48,400 nt of DNA from Bog-756 sp038210245 (GTDB taxonomy: Bacteria; Actinomycetota; Acidimicrobiia; Acidimicrobiales; RAAP-2). Below are positions 35,811-43,212 of the stretch, in pieces. The first letter of the stretch is position 1; every line of letters begins with the position of its first letter. Made by a program: the position numbers and the translations under genes. The stretch lies in contig JBBQWW010000017.1 in assembly GCA_038210245.1 (NCBI GenBank), positions 1-48,400 on the forward strand, in the 5' to 3' direction. A model generated the notes under the pieces. It was not told where the DNA came from and made no database searches. It worked only from the letters and a program-made list of their open reading frames with translations.

Positions 35811-36356
35811 ATGTCTGCGTACGCGGTCCGGGTCTACGGCGATCCGGTGTTGAAGCAGGTGGCTCGAGAGATCGACGAGATCGACGGATCCCTGGTGCGA
35901 CTGGTGGATGACATGGTCGAGACCATGTACGACTCCGAGGGGGCTGGCTTGGCCGCCCCGCAGGTCGGGGTCCAAAAGCGCCTCTTCGTGTACGACGTGG
36001 GCGAGGGCCCCGAGGCCATCGTCAACCCCACCATCGTGGAGACAGACGGCGAGTGGTACCACGACGAGGGCTGCCTCTCCATCCCCGGGCTCCGGCTGGG
36101 CATCGTCCGGCCCGACCGGGTCTTTCTCCGGGGCGTGGACCTCGAGGGCAACGAGGTCTCACTCGAGGCCGACGAGTTCCTCGGTCGCGTGTTCCAGCAC
36201 GAGGTGGACCATCTCGACGGCGTGCTCATGGTCGAGCGCCTCGACGACGACATGCGCAAGCAGGCCCTGCGGGTGCTGCGCGACCGGGCCCTCGGCTTCG
36301 ACACCTCGGCCATGGAGGCCAAGCTGGTGTCGGCCGGCAGCGAACTGGAAGTCTGA
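35811..36356 (+). CDS. def: Peptide deformylase
   Basis: Removes the formyl group from nascent N-terminal methionine. 181 aa. All three family motifs are present: GAGLAAPQVG (44-53), EGCLSIPG with Cys88 as metal ligand (87-93), and FQHEVDHLDG with H130, E131 and H134. ATG 35811 follows a TACACT box by 6 nt with no ribosome binding site. It is next to fmt, which adds the same formyl group to Met-tRNA. Confidence 0.96.
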   Translation: MSAYAVRVYGDPVLKQVAREIDEIDGSLVRLVDDMVETMYDSEGAGLAAPQVGVQKRLFVYDVGEGPEAIVNPTIVETDGEWYHDEGCLSIPGLRLGIVRPDRVFLRGVDLEGNEVSLEADEFLGRVFQHEVDHLDGVLMVERLDDDMRKQALRVLRDRALGFDTSAMEAKLVSAGSELEV

Positions 36357-36387
36357 CCCGATCGACCGCCGGGCCGATTCGGCCCGG

Positions 36388-36393
36388 TAGCGT
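36388..36393 (+). promoter_or_regulatory. -10 box TAGCGT, possible leaderless promoter of fmt
   Basis: TAGCGT ends 8 nt before ATG 36402, in the 45-bp gap after def. Confidence 0.4.
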
Positions 36394-36401
36394 CACCTGC
36401 C

Positions 36402-37295
36402 ATGGCCCGTCTGGTGTTTCTGGGGACCCCCGAAGCGGCCGTGGAACCGCTGCGCACCCTGGTGCGGGCCGGTCATGACGTGGTGCTTGTCGTCTCCCGG
36501 CCCGACAAGCGACGGGGCCGAGGTGGTGCCCTGGTGCCCAGTCCGGTCAAGGTCGCAGCCACCGACCTGGGCCTCGAGGTCACCGACTCGCTCGACGATG
36601 CCGTCGCCGCCGGCGCCGAGTTGGGCGTGGTGGTGGCCTACGGGAGGATCATCCCGGTGGCGGTCCTGAACCAACTGCCCATGGTCAACCTCCACTTCTC
36701 CCTCCTGCCGAGGTGGCGGGGCGCGGCTCCGGTGGAGCGGGCCATCCTCGAGGACGACGCGGAGACGGGGGTGTGCCTGATGGCGGTGGAGGCCGGTCTG
36801 GACACCGGGGGGATCTACGCCGAGGTGGCCACGGCCATCGACGAGGACGAGTCGGCCGAGGCCCTGCGCTCCCGGTTGGTGACCCTCGGGTGCCGACTGC
36901 TCGAGGAGCACCTGGCCGACGGCCGGGCCGGCCTGCCGGTGCCCTGGGACCAGGCCGGCACCCCGTCCTATGCCGAGAAGATCCTCCGCGGGGAGCGGGA
37001 GCTCCACTGGGACCAGCCGGCCGACCAGCTCCGTCGGGTGGTCCGGGTGGGGCGGGCCTGGACTACGTTCCGCCAGCACCGGCTGGGAGTCCCGGCCGCC
37101 ACCGGGGTCCCGGGGGGGGACGGCCCGGTGGGCCCGTCGCCAGAGCCCGGAACCTTGGACGGCACCACCGTGTGGTCCGGTGGGGGGTCCCGACTGCGCC
37201 TGGTCACCGTGCACCCGGAGGGGAGGCGACCCATGGACGCGGCCGAGTGGATCCGAGGTGTCCGGCCCGCCGCCGGTGAGCGGTTGGGCCCGTGA
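36402..37295 (+). CDS. fmt: Methionyl-tRNA formyltransferase
   Basis: Formylates initiator Met-tRNA using 10-formyl-tetrahydrofolate. 297 aa. The catalytic region is VNLHFSLLPRWRGAAPVERA (95-114, with N96 and H98) and D134 (AGLDTGGI). The C-terminal OB-fold domain starts around 205 and is interrupted by a Gly/Pro-rich stretch. It forms a functional pair with def. Confidence 0.95.
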   Translation: MARLVFLGTPEAAVEPLRTLVRAGHDVVLVVSRPDKRRGRGGALVPSPVKVAATDLGLEVTDSLDDAVAAGAELGVVVAYGRIIPVAVLNQLPMVNLHFSLLPRWRGAAPVERAILEDDAETGVCLMAVEAGLDTGGIYAEVATAIDEDESAEALRSRLVTLGCRLLEEHLADGRAGLPVPWDQAGTPSYAEKILRGERELHWDQPADQLRRVVRVGRAWTTFRQHRLGVPAATGVPGGDGPVGPSPEPGTLDGTTVWSGGGSRLRLVTVHPEGRRPMDAAEWIRGVRPAAGERLGP

Positions 37296-37312
37296 GCGCA
37301 CCGACCCACCGG

Positions 37313-37318
37313 TAGGCT
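37313..37318 (+). promoter_or_regulatory. -10 box TAGGCT, possible leaderless promoter of rpe
   Basis: TAGGCT ends 8 nt before ATG 37327, within the 31-bp gap after fmt. Confidence 0.45.
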
Positions 37319-37326
37319 CACCCACG

Positions 37327-38022
37327 ATGGCCACCTCACCCCTGCCCCCCGAGCTGCGCGTGGCCCCCTCCATCCTCTCCGCTGACTTCGGCAGCCTGTC
37401 GGCGGCTGTCGACACGGTGGCACCGGGGATCACCTGGCTGCACGTCGATGTTATGGACGGCCACTTCGTCCCCAACCTGACCATCGGCCCTCCGGTGGTG
37501 GCCTCGCTCCGCGAGCACACCGACCTGTTCTTCGACACCCATCTCATGATCACCGACCCGGAGGACTTTCTGGAGGCGTTCCGCGATGCCGGCTCGGACG
37601 GATGCACCGTCCACGTGGAGGTGGGGGACACGGCCCGGCACATCGCCCACATGCGGGAGCTGGGCCTGCGGGTGGGCCTGGCCGCCAATCCGGACACGCC
37701 GTTCGAGGCCCTCGAGCCCTTCCTCGACCAGGTCGATCTGATCCTGTGCATGACCGTCTTCCCGGGCTTCGGTGGGCAGTCGTTCATCGCCGATGTCATG
37801 CCCAAGGTCCATCAGGTCCGCTCGGCGGCCACCCGGGCCGGCCTCATCCTCGACGTGGAGGTCGACGGGGGTATCGACGTGGACACCGTGGTGGAGGCGG
37901 CCCGCTCGGGAGCCAATGTGTTCGTGGCCGGCTCGGCGGTATTCGGCCGGGCCCATCCCCTGGCTGCGGCCGAGGACATTCTCCGGGCCGCGGTGGACTG
38001 CCGGGCGGGCGATCCGTCCTGA
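37327..38022 (+). CDS. rpe: Ribulose-phosphate 3-epimerase
   Basis: Interconverts ribulose 5-phosphate and xylulose 5-phosphate in the pentose phosphate pathway. 231-aa TIM barrel. Signatures are APSILSADFG, HVDVMDGHFVPNLTIGP (catalytic Asp and metal ligands), DTHLMI, MTVFPGFGGQ and EVDGGID, with GSAVFG for the phosphate. The stop TGA is embedded in CTGA, a candidate non-canonical start for ribD. Ribulose 5-phosphate is also a substrate of RibBA downstream. Confidence 0.96.
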   Translation: MATSPLPPELRVAPSILSADFGSLSAAVDTVAPGITWLHVDVMDGHFVPNLTIGPPVVASLREHTDLFFDTHLMITDPEDFLEAFRDAGSDGCTVHVEVGDTARHIAHMRELGLRVGLAANPDTPFEALEPFLDQVDLILCMTVFPGFGGQSFIADVMPKVHQVRSAATRAGLILDVEVDGGIDVDTVVEAARSGANVFVAGSAVFGRAHPLAAAEDILRAAVDCRAGDPS

Positions 38023-39089
38023 GGCCGCCCAGCGACCCGGGGGGAGCGCAGGGGCCGGCGGGTATCGCCGATGCCGAGTGGATGGGGCGCGCCGTAGCTG
38101 CGGCTGCGCCGGTCCAGGGACGGACGGCCCCCAATCCGGGTGTCGGTGCGGTGGTGGTGCCGGCCGGCGGGTCAGACCCGGCCCGCGGTCGGTGGTTCGA
38201 AGGGGCCACCGCCCCTCCCGGTGGCCCCCACGCGGAGATCGCTGCCCTGCGGGCCGCCGGGTCGGCCGCCGAGGGGGCCACGCTCTACGTCACCCTCGAG
38301 CCGTGCTCCCACCATGGTCGGACCCCCCCCTGCACCGACGCCATCGTGGCCGCCGGGATCCGTCGGGTGGTGGTGGCCCTGGCCGATCCCGACTCCCAGG
38401 TGGACGGCTCCGGGATCGCCGCCCTGCGGACGGCCGGCCTCGAGGTCGAGGAGGGGGTGGGGGAGGAGCCGGCCCGGGAGCAGCTGGCCCCGTACCTCAA
38501 GCACCGACGCACCGGGCGCCCGTGGGTGGTCCTCAAGCTGGCCGCCAGCCTGGACGGGGGGACGGCTGCCCCCGACGGGACGAGCCAGTGGATCACCGGG
38601 GAGCAGGCCCGGGCCGACGCCCACCGCCTGCGGGCCCGGTCCGACGCCGTGCTGGTAGGGGCGGGGACGGTCCGGGCCGACGATCCCGGACTGACCGTGC
38701 GGCTGCCCCCGGGGGACCCCCTCTCGCGCCGCCCCGACGAGCAGCCGCTCCGTGTGGTGCTGGGATCGGTGCCGGCTGGAGCCGCCGTGGCTCCGGCCCT
38801 CGAACTGGGGGGCACCCCGGCCGAGGTCCTCGACCAACTCGGTGACCGGGGCGTGCTCCAGGTGTTGGTGGAGGGGGGCGCCACCGTGGCCCACGCCTTC
38901 CACCATGCCGGAGTGGTGGACCGCTACGTGCTCTACCTGGCCCCGGCCCTGTTCGGGGGAGGGGACGCCCGGCCCCTGTTCGTCGGCCCGGGGGCCACTT
39001 CCATCGACGGGCTGTGGCGGGGTCGGCTGCACTCGGTGACTAGCCTGGGGGGCGATCTGCGGGTCGAATTGTCTGCCCACGGCGCCTGA
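38019..39089 (+). CDS. ribD: Riboflavin biosynthesis deaminase/reductase RibD
   Basis: Bifunctional enzyme of riboflavin synthesis: deaminates, then reduces, the pyrimidine intermediate. The deaminase domain has PHAEIAAL and EPCSHHGRTPPC (His, Glu and Cys zinc/catalytic residues at H50, E52, C75 and C84 when counted from ATG 38082). The reductase domain has LKLAASLDGGTA, WITGEQARADAH and LVGAGTVRADDP. The only standard start is ATG 38082 (335 aa), but the preceding in-frame DAEW resembles the conserved N-terminus of RibD. No ATG/GTG/TTG lies between it and the rpe stop. CTG 38019 overlaps the rpe stop as CTGA and is used here (356 aa). Confidence 0.9.
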   Translation: MRPPSDPGGAQGPAGIADAEWMGRAVAAAAPVQGRTAPNPGVGAVVVPAGGSDPARGRWFEGATAPPGGPHAEIAALRAAGSAAEGATLYVTLEPCSHHGRTPPCTDAIVAAGIRRVVVALADPDSQVDGSGIAALRTAGLEVEEGVGEEPAREQLAPYLKHRRTGRPWVVLKLAASLDGGTAAPDGTSQWITGEQARADAHRLRARSDAVLVGAGTVRADDPGLTVRLPPGDPLSRRPDEQPLRVVLGSVPAGAAVAPALELGGTPAEVLDQLGDRGVLQVLVEGGATVAHAFHHAGVVDRYVLYLAPALFGGGDARPLFVGPGATSIDGLWRGRLHSVTSLGGDLRVELSAHGA

Positions 39090-39258
39090 GGTCCGGCCGC
39101 CTGACCGAAGAAATTGCCTAAGGCCAGCCCGCTGCCGGCCGACACTAGAAGAGAACCGGTGTCACGGCCCTGGGCCGCCACCGACCACAATCGGACACCA
39201 ACACAGCGTGCCCACCCCATGCGGGGGCCACGCCACAAACAGAGGAGACCTGGGGTCG
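39090..39258. other. 169-bp gap in the rib cluster; nothing recognised
   Basis: Where many clusters carry ribE (riboflavin synthase) or an FMN riboswitch, this gap has neither. No reading frame of useful length and no conserved FMN-aptamer block were seen. It contains GCCTAAGGC (39116-39124) and ends with the ribBA ribosome binding site AGAGGAG (39241-39247). Confidence 0.5.
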
Positions 39259-40479
39259 ATGCCCTTTTCAGCCGTCGAGGATGCCATTGCCGCGGTGGGC
39301 CGTGGGGAGATCGTCGTGGTGGTCGACGACGAGGATCGCGAGAACGAAGGCGACCTGATCATGGCGGCCGACGCCGTGACCCCCGAGAAGATCGCCTTCT
39401 TCCTCGCCCACACCTCTGGCCTCATCTGCGTGCCCCTGACCCCCGAACGGGTGGAGCACCTCGACCTCCCCCTGATGGTGACCTCCAACACCGAGGTCCA
39501 GCGCACCGCCTTCACGGTGAGCGTGGACTACCGCCACGGGACGTCCACCGGCATCTCGGCGGCCGACCGCGCTGCCACCATCAAGGCGCTGGCCGACCCC
39601 CACATCCGGCCCTCGGACCTCAACCGTCCTGGCCACATCTTCCCCCTCCGCTACCGACCCGGCGGGGTCCTGAAGCGGGCCGGGCACACCGAGGCCGCCG
39701 TCGACCTGGCCCGGGCCGCCGGCATGTCCCCGGCGGGCGTGCTGTGCGAGGTGGTCAGTGAGGACAAGACGGGCATGGCCCGTCTGCCCGAGCTCACCGT
39801 GTTCGCGGAGAAGCACGGACTGTGCCTCATCTCCATCGCCGACCTCATCCGGTACCGCCGTCACAAGGACAAGCTGGTCCGTCGGATCGCCGACGCCCGC
39901 GTGCCCACCGACTTCGGTGAGTTCACTATCTACGCCTACGAGTCGGTGCTGGACGGGGAGCACCACGTGGCCCTGGTCAAGGGGGAGGTGGCGGGTCGGG
40001 AGAACACCCTGGTGCGGGTGCACAGCGAGTGCCTCACCGGCGATGTGTTCGGCTCGGTCCGGTGCGACTGCGGGCCTCAGCTGCACGGGGCCATGTCCGC
40101 CATCGACGAGAACGGCAGCGGTGTGATCGTCTACCTGCGGGGCCACGAGGGCCGCGGGATCGGACTGGCCCACAAGCTCCGCGCCTACAACCTGCAAGAG
40201 GAGGGCTTCGACACCGTCGACGCCAACCTCGAACTCGGCCTGCCCGCCGACTCACGGGAGTACGGCATCGGTGCGCAGATCCTGGTCGACCTGGGGGTCA
40301 CCACCATGCGACTCATGACCAACAACCCCACCAAGTATGGGGGCCTCGAGGGCTTCGGCCTCGACATCGTGGAGCGGGTCAACATCCAGTCCACCCCGAC
40401 CCCGGAGAACATCGAGTACCTGCGGACCAAGCGGGAGCGGATGGGCCACCTGCTCGAGGGACTCGATGACGTCCTCTGA
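39259..40479 (+). CDS. ribBA: Bifunctional DHBP synthase / GTP cyclohydrolase II
   Basis: Feeds both branches of riboflavin synthesis: ribulose 5-phosphate to dihydroxybutanone phosphate, and GTP to the pyrimidine precursor. 406 aa from ATG 39259 (AGAGGAG 11 nt upstream). DHBP synthase (1-200): EDRENEGDLIMAAD, DYRHGTSTGIS and RPGHIFPLRYRPGGVL. GTP cyclohydrolase II (206-406): zinc cysteines C258, C269 and C271 (SECLTGDVFGSVRCDCG), GHEGRGIGLAHKL and NNPTKYGG. It overlaps ribH by 14 nt. Confidence 0.97.
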   Translation: MPFSAVEDAIAAVGRGEIVVVVDDEDRENEGDLIMAADAVTPEKIAFFLAHTSGLICVPLTPERVEHLDLPLMVTSNTEVQRTAFTVSVDYRHGTSTGISAADRAATIKALADPHIRPSDLNRPGHIFPLRYRPGGVLKRAGHTEAAVDLARAAGMSPAGVLCEVVSEDKTGMARLPELTVFAEKHGLCLISIADLIRYRRHKDKLVRRIADARVPTDFGEFTIYAYESVLDGEHHVALVKGEVAGRENTLVRVHSECLTGDVFGSVRCDCGPQLHGAMSAIDENGSGVIVYLRGHEGRGIGLAHKLRAYNLQEEGFDTVDANLELGLPADSREYGIGAQILVDLGVTTMRLMTNNPTKYGGLEGFGLDIVERVNIQSTPTPENIEYLRTKRERMGHLLEGLDDVL

Positions 40480-41056
40480 CCTCACCCTGCTGCCCGCCGA
40501 CGCCAAGGACCGGGCGGCGGCCCGCGTGGGGATCTCCATCGACGGGACGGCCCTGGCCGCCCGAGACGTGCCTCGTCCCGAGGTCCGGGTCGGCCTGGCC
40601 TGTGCCGAGTTCAACGGGGGCATCACCGATCGGCTCCTGACCGGGGCGCTCGACGCCCTGGAGGAAGCCGGCTGCGACCTGGCCCGCACCGTCGTGGTGT
40701 GGGCGCCGGGTGCCTTCGAGCTGCCCGTGGTGGCCCAGAAGCTGGCCACCTCGGAGTCGGTGGATGCGGTGATCTGCCTCGGTGCGGTGATCCGGGGGGA
40801 CACCGGCCACTACGACTTCGTGGCCGGCGAGTGCGCCTCGGGTCTGCAGCGGGTACAGCTCGACACCGGTATCCCGGTGATCTTCGGCGTCCTGACCACC
40901 GACACCGTGGACCAAGCCCTGGTCCGATCCGAGGACAACCCCACCAACAAGGGCCGCGAGGCGGCCGACACCGCGCTGGCCACGGTGGCTGCACTGGGTG
41001 GCGTGTCCGGCCTGGCGGGGGGGTCCCGGGTCGGATTCTCCGTCGGGAGGCGCTGA
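40466..41056 (+). CDS. ribH: 6,7-dimethyl-8-ribityllumazine synthase
   Basis: Condenses the two RibBA/RibD products to lumazine; forms icosahedral or pentameric shells. From ATG 40466, preceded by GAGGG at 5 nt, it is 196 aa, longer than the usual ~155 because of about 35 extra N-terminal residues. Core motifs are CAEFNGGITDRLL, WAPGAFELPVVAQ, GAVIRGDTGHYDFV, PVIFGVLTTDT and NKGREAADTAL. The extension has no recognised motif and the true start could be later. Confidence 0.94.
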   Translation: MTSSDLTLLPADAKDRAAARVGISIDGTALAARDVPRPEVRVGLACAEFNGGITDRLLTGALDALEEAGCDLARTVVVWAPGAFELPVVAQKLATSESVDAVICLGAVIRGDTGHYDFVAGECASGLQRVQLDTGIPVIFGVLTTDTVDQALVRSEDNPTNKGREAADTALATVAALGGVSGLAGGSRVGFSVGRR

Positions 41057-41952
41057 TGTTGCGGCTGGTCCTGCCCAAGGGCTCACTCGAGAAGGCCACC
41101 CTCGACCTGTTCGCCGCGGCCGACCTGACCGTGACCCGCTCCTCGGACGTCGACTACCGGGCGTCCATCGACGACCCTCGGGTGGTCGAGGTCCGGATTC
41201 TGCGCCCGCAGGAGATCCCGCTGTACGTCGCCGACGGCCTCTTCGACGTGGGCATCACCGGTCGAGACTGGATCGAGGAGCGGGGCAGCGCGGTGGCGTC
41301 GCTCGGGGTGCTCCACTACTCGAAGGCCACGGCCAACCCCATCCGGGTGGTCCTGGCCGTGCCCACCGACTCCGCCGTGTCGTCCGTGTCCGACCTGGCC
41401 AGGGCCGGGACCGGACCCGGTGGGTCCGTGCGGGTGTCCACCGAGTACCCGGAGCTGACCGGCCGCTATCTGGCCAGTCACGGAGTGAAGGCCGAGGTCA
41501 GCCTGTCCTACGGCGCCACCGAGGCCAAGGTGCCCGACATCGCCGATTGCGTGGTGGAGATTACGGAGACGGGACGGGCCCTCCGGGCCGCCGGCCTCAA
41601 GATCGTGGAGACCCTGTTGGTCTCCCACACCGAGCTGATCGCCAATCCGGCCGCCGCCGCCGACAGCGAGAAGCGACACGCCATGGAGCAGCTGCTGACG
41701 CTGCTGCAGGGGGCCCTCGAGGCCCGGGGCAAGGTCCTGGTCAAACTCAACGTCCCGGCCGAGCAGCTTCCCGGTGTCATCGAGGTGCTTCCCTCGCTGC
41801 GCTCGCCCACCGTGTCGGAGCTCTTCGGTGGGGGAGGTTTTGCCGTAGAGGCGGTGGTACCCAAGTCGGAGATCAACGTCCTGATCCCGGCACTCAAGGA
41901 CCGGGGGGCCACCGACATCATCGAACTGGCCCTGTCCAAGATCGTCCACTGA
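41056..41952 (+). CDS. hisG: ATP phosphoribosyltransferase (long form)
   Basis: First step of histidine synthesis. 298 aa from ATG 41056 (TGATG overlap with ribH; GGGAGG upstream). Visible parts are LVLPKGSLEKATLDLF, GLFDVGITGRDWI, the PRPP loop region EITETGRALRAAGLK, and a C-terminal regulatory domain (about 215-298) that normally binds histidine, ending IIELALSKI. hisE, often adjacent in actinobacteria, is not present. Confidence 0.95.
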   Translation: MLRLVLPKGSLEKATLDLFAAADLTVTRSSDVDYRASIDDPRVVEVRILRPQEIPLYVADGLFDVGITGRDWIEERGSAVASLGVLHYSKATANPIRVVLAVPTDSAVSSVSDLARAGTGPGGSVRVSTEYPELTGRYLASHGVKAEVSLSYGATEAKVPDIADCVVEITETGRALRAAGLKIVETLLVSHTELIANPAAAADSEKRHAMEQLLTLLQGALEARGKVLVKLNVPAEQLPGVIEVLPSLRSPTVSELFGGGGFAVEAVVPKSEINVLIPALKDRGATDIIELALSKIVH

Positions 41953-41955
41953 GCC

Positions 41956-43212
41956 ATGGCACCCGAGTCGACCATCTGGAGCGGTTCGTCTGGCCTGGTG
42001 CCTACGCGGCGCACCCCGTTGGTCGGGGACGTGGCCGAGTTCGACGACCCCCGCGGGGTAGGGGTCATCGAATACGGGACCGGGCAGCGGATCGACTTTC
42101 ACTGCACGGCCATCACTGACGGGTCCCGCCGGATCGATCCAGGCACGGTGGTGGCCTTCGAGGTGGCCGCCGGCCGATTGGGCCGGCTCGAGGCCAGGGC
42201 CGTCCGTCCTCTGCCTGGCGTGGGCCGACCGAGATCGGGTCTCTCCTACGGGGAGCCGGCCTTGGTCGGTTCCCCCGACGAGGAGCCCTCGGGTCCAGAG
42301 GGGCCGGTCGACGCCTCTGCTCCGGCCGCCCACGAGGAGCTGGGTCACGACGGTCCCTTCGATCTTCCCGGTCGGGAGGCGCTGCGCCAGGAGCTGGAGC
42401 GGCATGCCCAGGCTGCGTCGCCCTCCCGTCGGCCCGGGGTGGCCGGGGTGGCGGCCGCGGCTGGCACGGTGGCCCGCGCTGAAAACCGAGGAGCTGGTAG
42501 CCCAAGGGAGGTTCCAGCACCGGTGGGCGATACGGTGCCAGTGCCGGTGACGGCGCCGACCGGTGACCTCGAGGCGACCGGAGTCGGCCCGGCCGTGGGC
42601 GATGCGGTACCGACGGAGACGACATCCGGGGACCTGGTGGGGCCGAGTCGCTGGCCGGTGGGCGGCGAGGAGAGCTATCGGACCGGGGAGAGCGGCGTGT
42701 CGCCACCCGACGAAGGGTGGACGGCGGCTCAGGAGTCGGTGGTGCCCGCTCCACCGTCCGTGCCGACACCGGTGCCGTCGTCGGGCCCGGTGGCTTCAGC
42801 ACCCTCCCGGGCATCCGGGTCGGCAGCGGGCCCGGTGGCCGTCGTCGAATCGCCGGACGGGTCCGATGGCACCGATGGAAGGGATGGGACCGATGCCGGT
42901 GAGCTGAGCGGCGGAGGAGAGCCGGCCGAGGGTGCGGTCGCCGATGCCACCCCGCCGATGGGTACTCCGGCTGCGTCGTCGTTCCTGTCTGTGTCCGCTT
43001 TGCCCGCCGTGGCGGACCCGACGTCGCCACCAGCCGAGCCGCCACCACCAGCCGAGCCGCCACCGGCCGCCGAGCCGTCGCCGGCCTCTACCCCGGTCGG
43101 CTCCCCCCATCCCGACTTCTGGTCGCCCATCGCCCGGCCGTCGAGCGGTCCTCCTCCGACTTGGCGCACTCCGGTCACGCCGAGGACTCCGCCACCGTCC
43201 GACGGGGACTGA
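41956..43212 (+). CDS. Cold-shock-domain-like protein with long disordered tail
   Basis: 418 aa from ATG 41956. Residues ~23-88 resemble a cold-shock domain: GDVAEFDDPRGVGVIEYGTG, then IDFHCTAITDGSRRIDPGT and VAFEVAAGRLGRLEA. The RNP1-like segment is RGVGVI (usual KGFGFI) and the RNP2-like segment is IDFHCTA, so the stacking aromatics are largely missing. From ~90 on the protein is Pro/Ala/Gly/Ser-rich, with a PPAEP-type repeat at 43025-43081. The last ~160 codons lie antisense to the tail of the MFS gene. The domain is convincing; the tail length is uncertain. Confidence 0.68.
   Translation: MAPESTIWSGSSGLVPTRRTPLVGDVAEFDDPRGVGVIEYGTGQRIDFHCTAITDGSRRIDPGTVVAFEVAAGRLGRLEARAVRPLPGVGRPRSGLSYGEPALVGSPDEEPSGPEGPVDASAPAAHEELGHDGPFDLPGREALRQELERHAQAASPSRRPGVAGVAAAAGTVARAENRGAGSPREVPAPVGDTVPVPVTAPTGDLEATGVGPAVGDAVPTETTSGDLVGPSRWPVGGEESYRTGESGVSPPDEGWTAAQESVVPAPPSVPTPVPSSGPVASAPSRASGSAAGPVAVVESPDGSDGTDGRDGTDAGELSGGGEPAEGAVADATPPMGTPAASSFLSVSALPAVADPTSPPAEPPPPAEPPPAAEPSPASTPVGSPHPDFWSPIARPSSGPPPTWRTPVTPRTPPPSDGD

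Noticed and set aside
39146..39152. TAGAAG as -10 of a ribBA promoter with TTGCCT (39114) as -35
   Set aside because: The spacing of 26 bp is too long and the hexamer lacks the final T.
39090..39258. FMN riboswitch upstream of ribBA
   Set aside because: None of the conserved FMN aptamer junction blocks is present.
41083..42405. 440-codon open frame antisense to hisG
   Set aside because: Shadow of hisG and the CSD gene, low-complexity translation without motifs.
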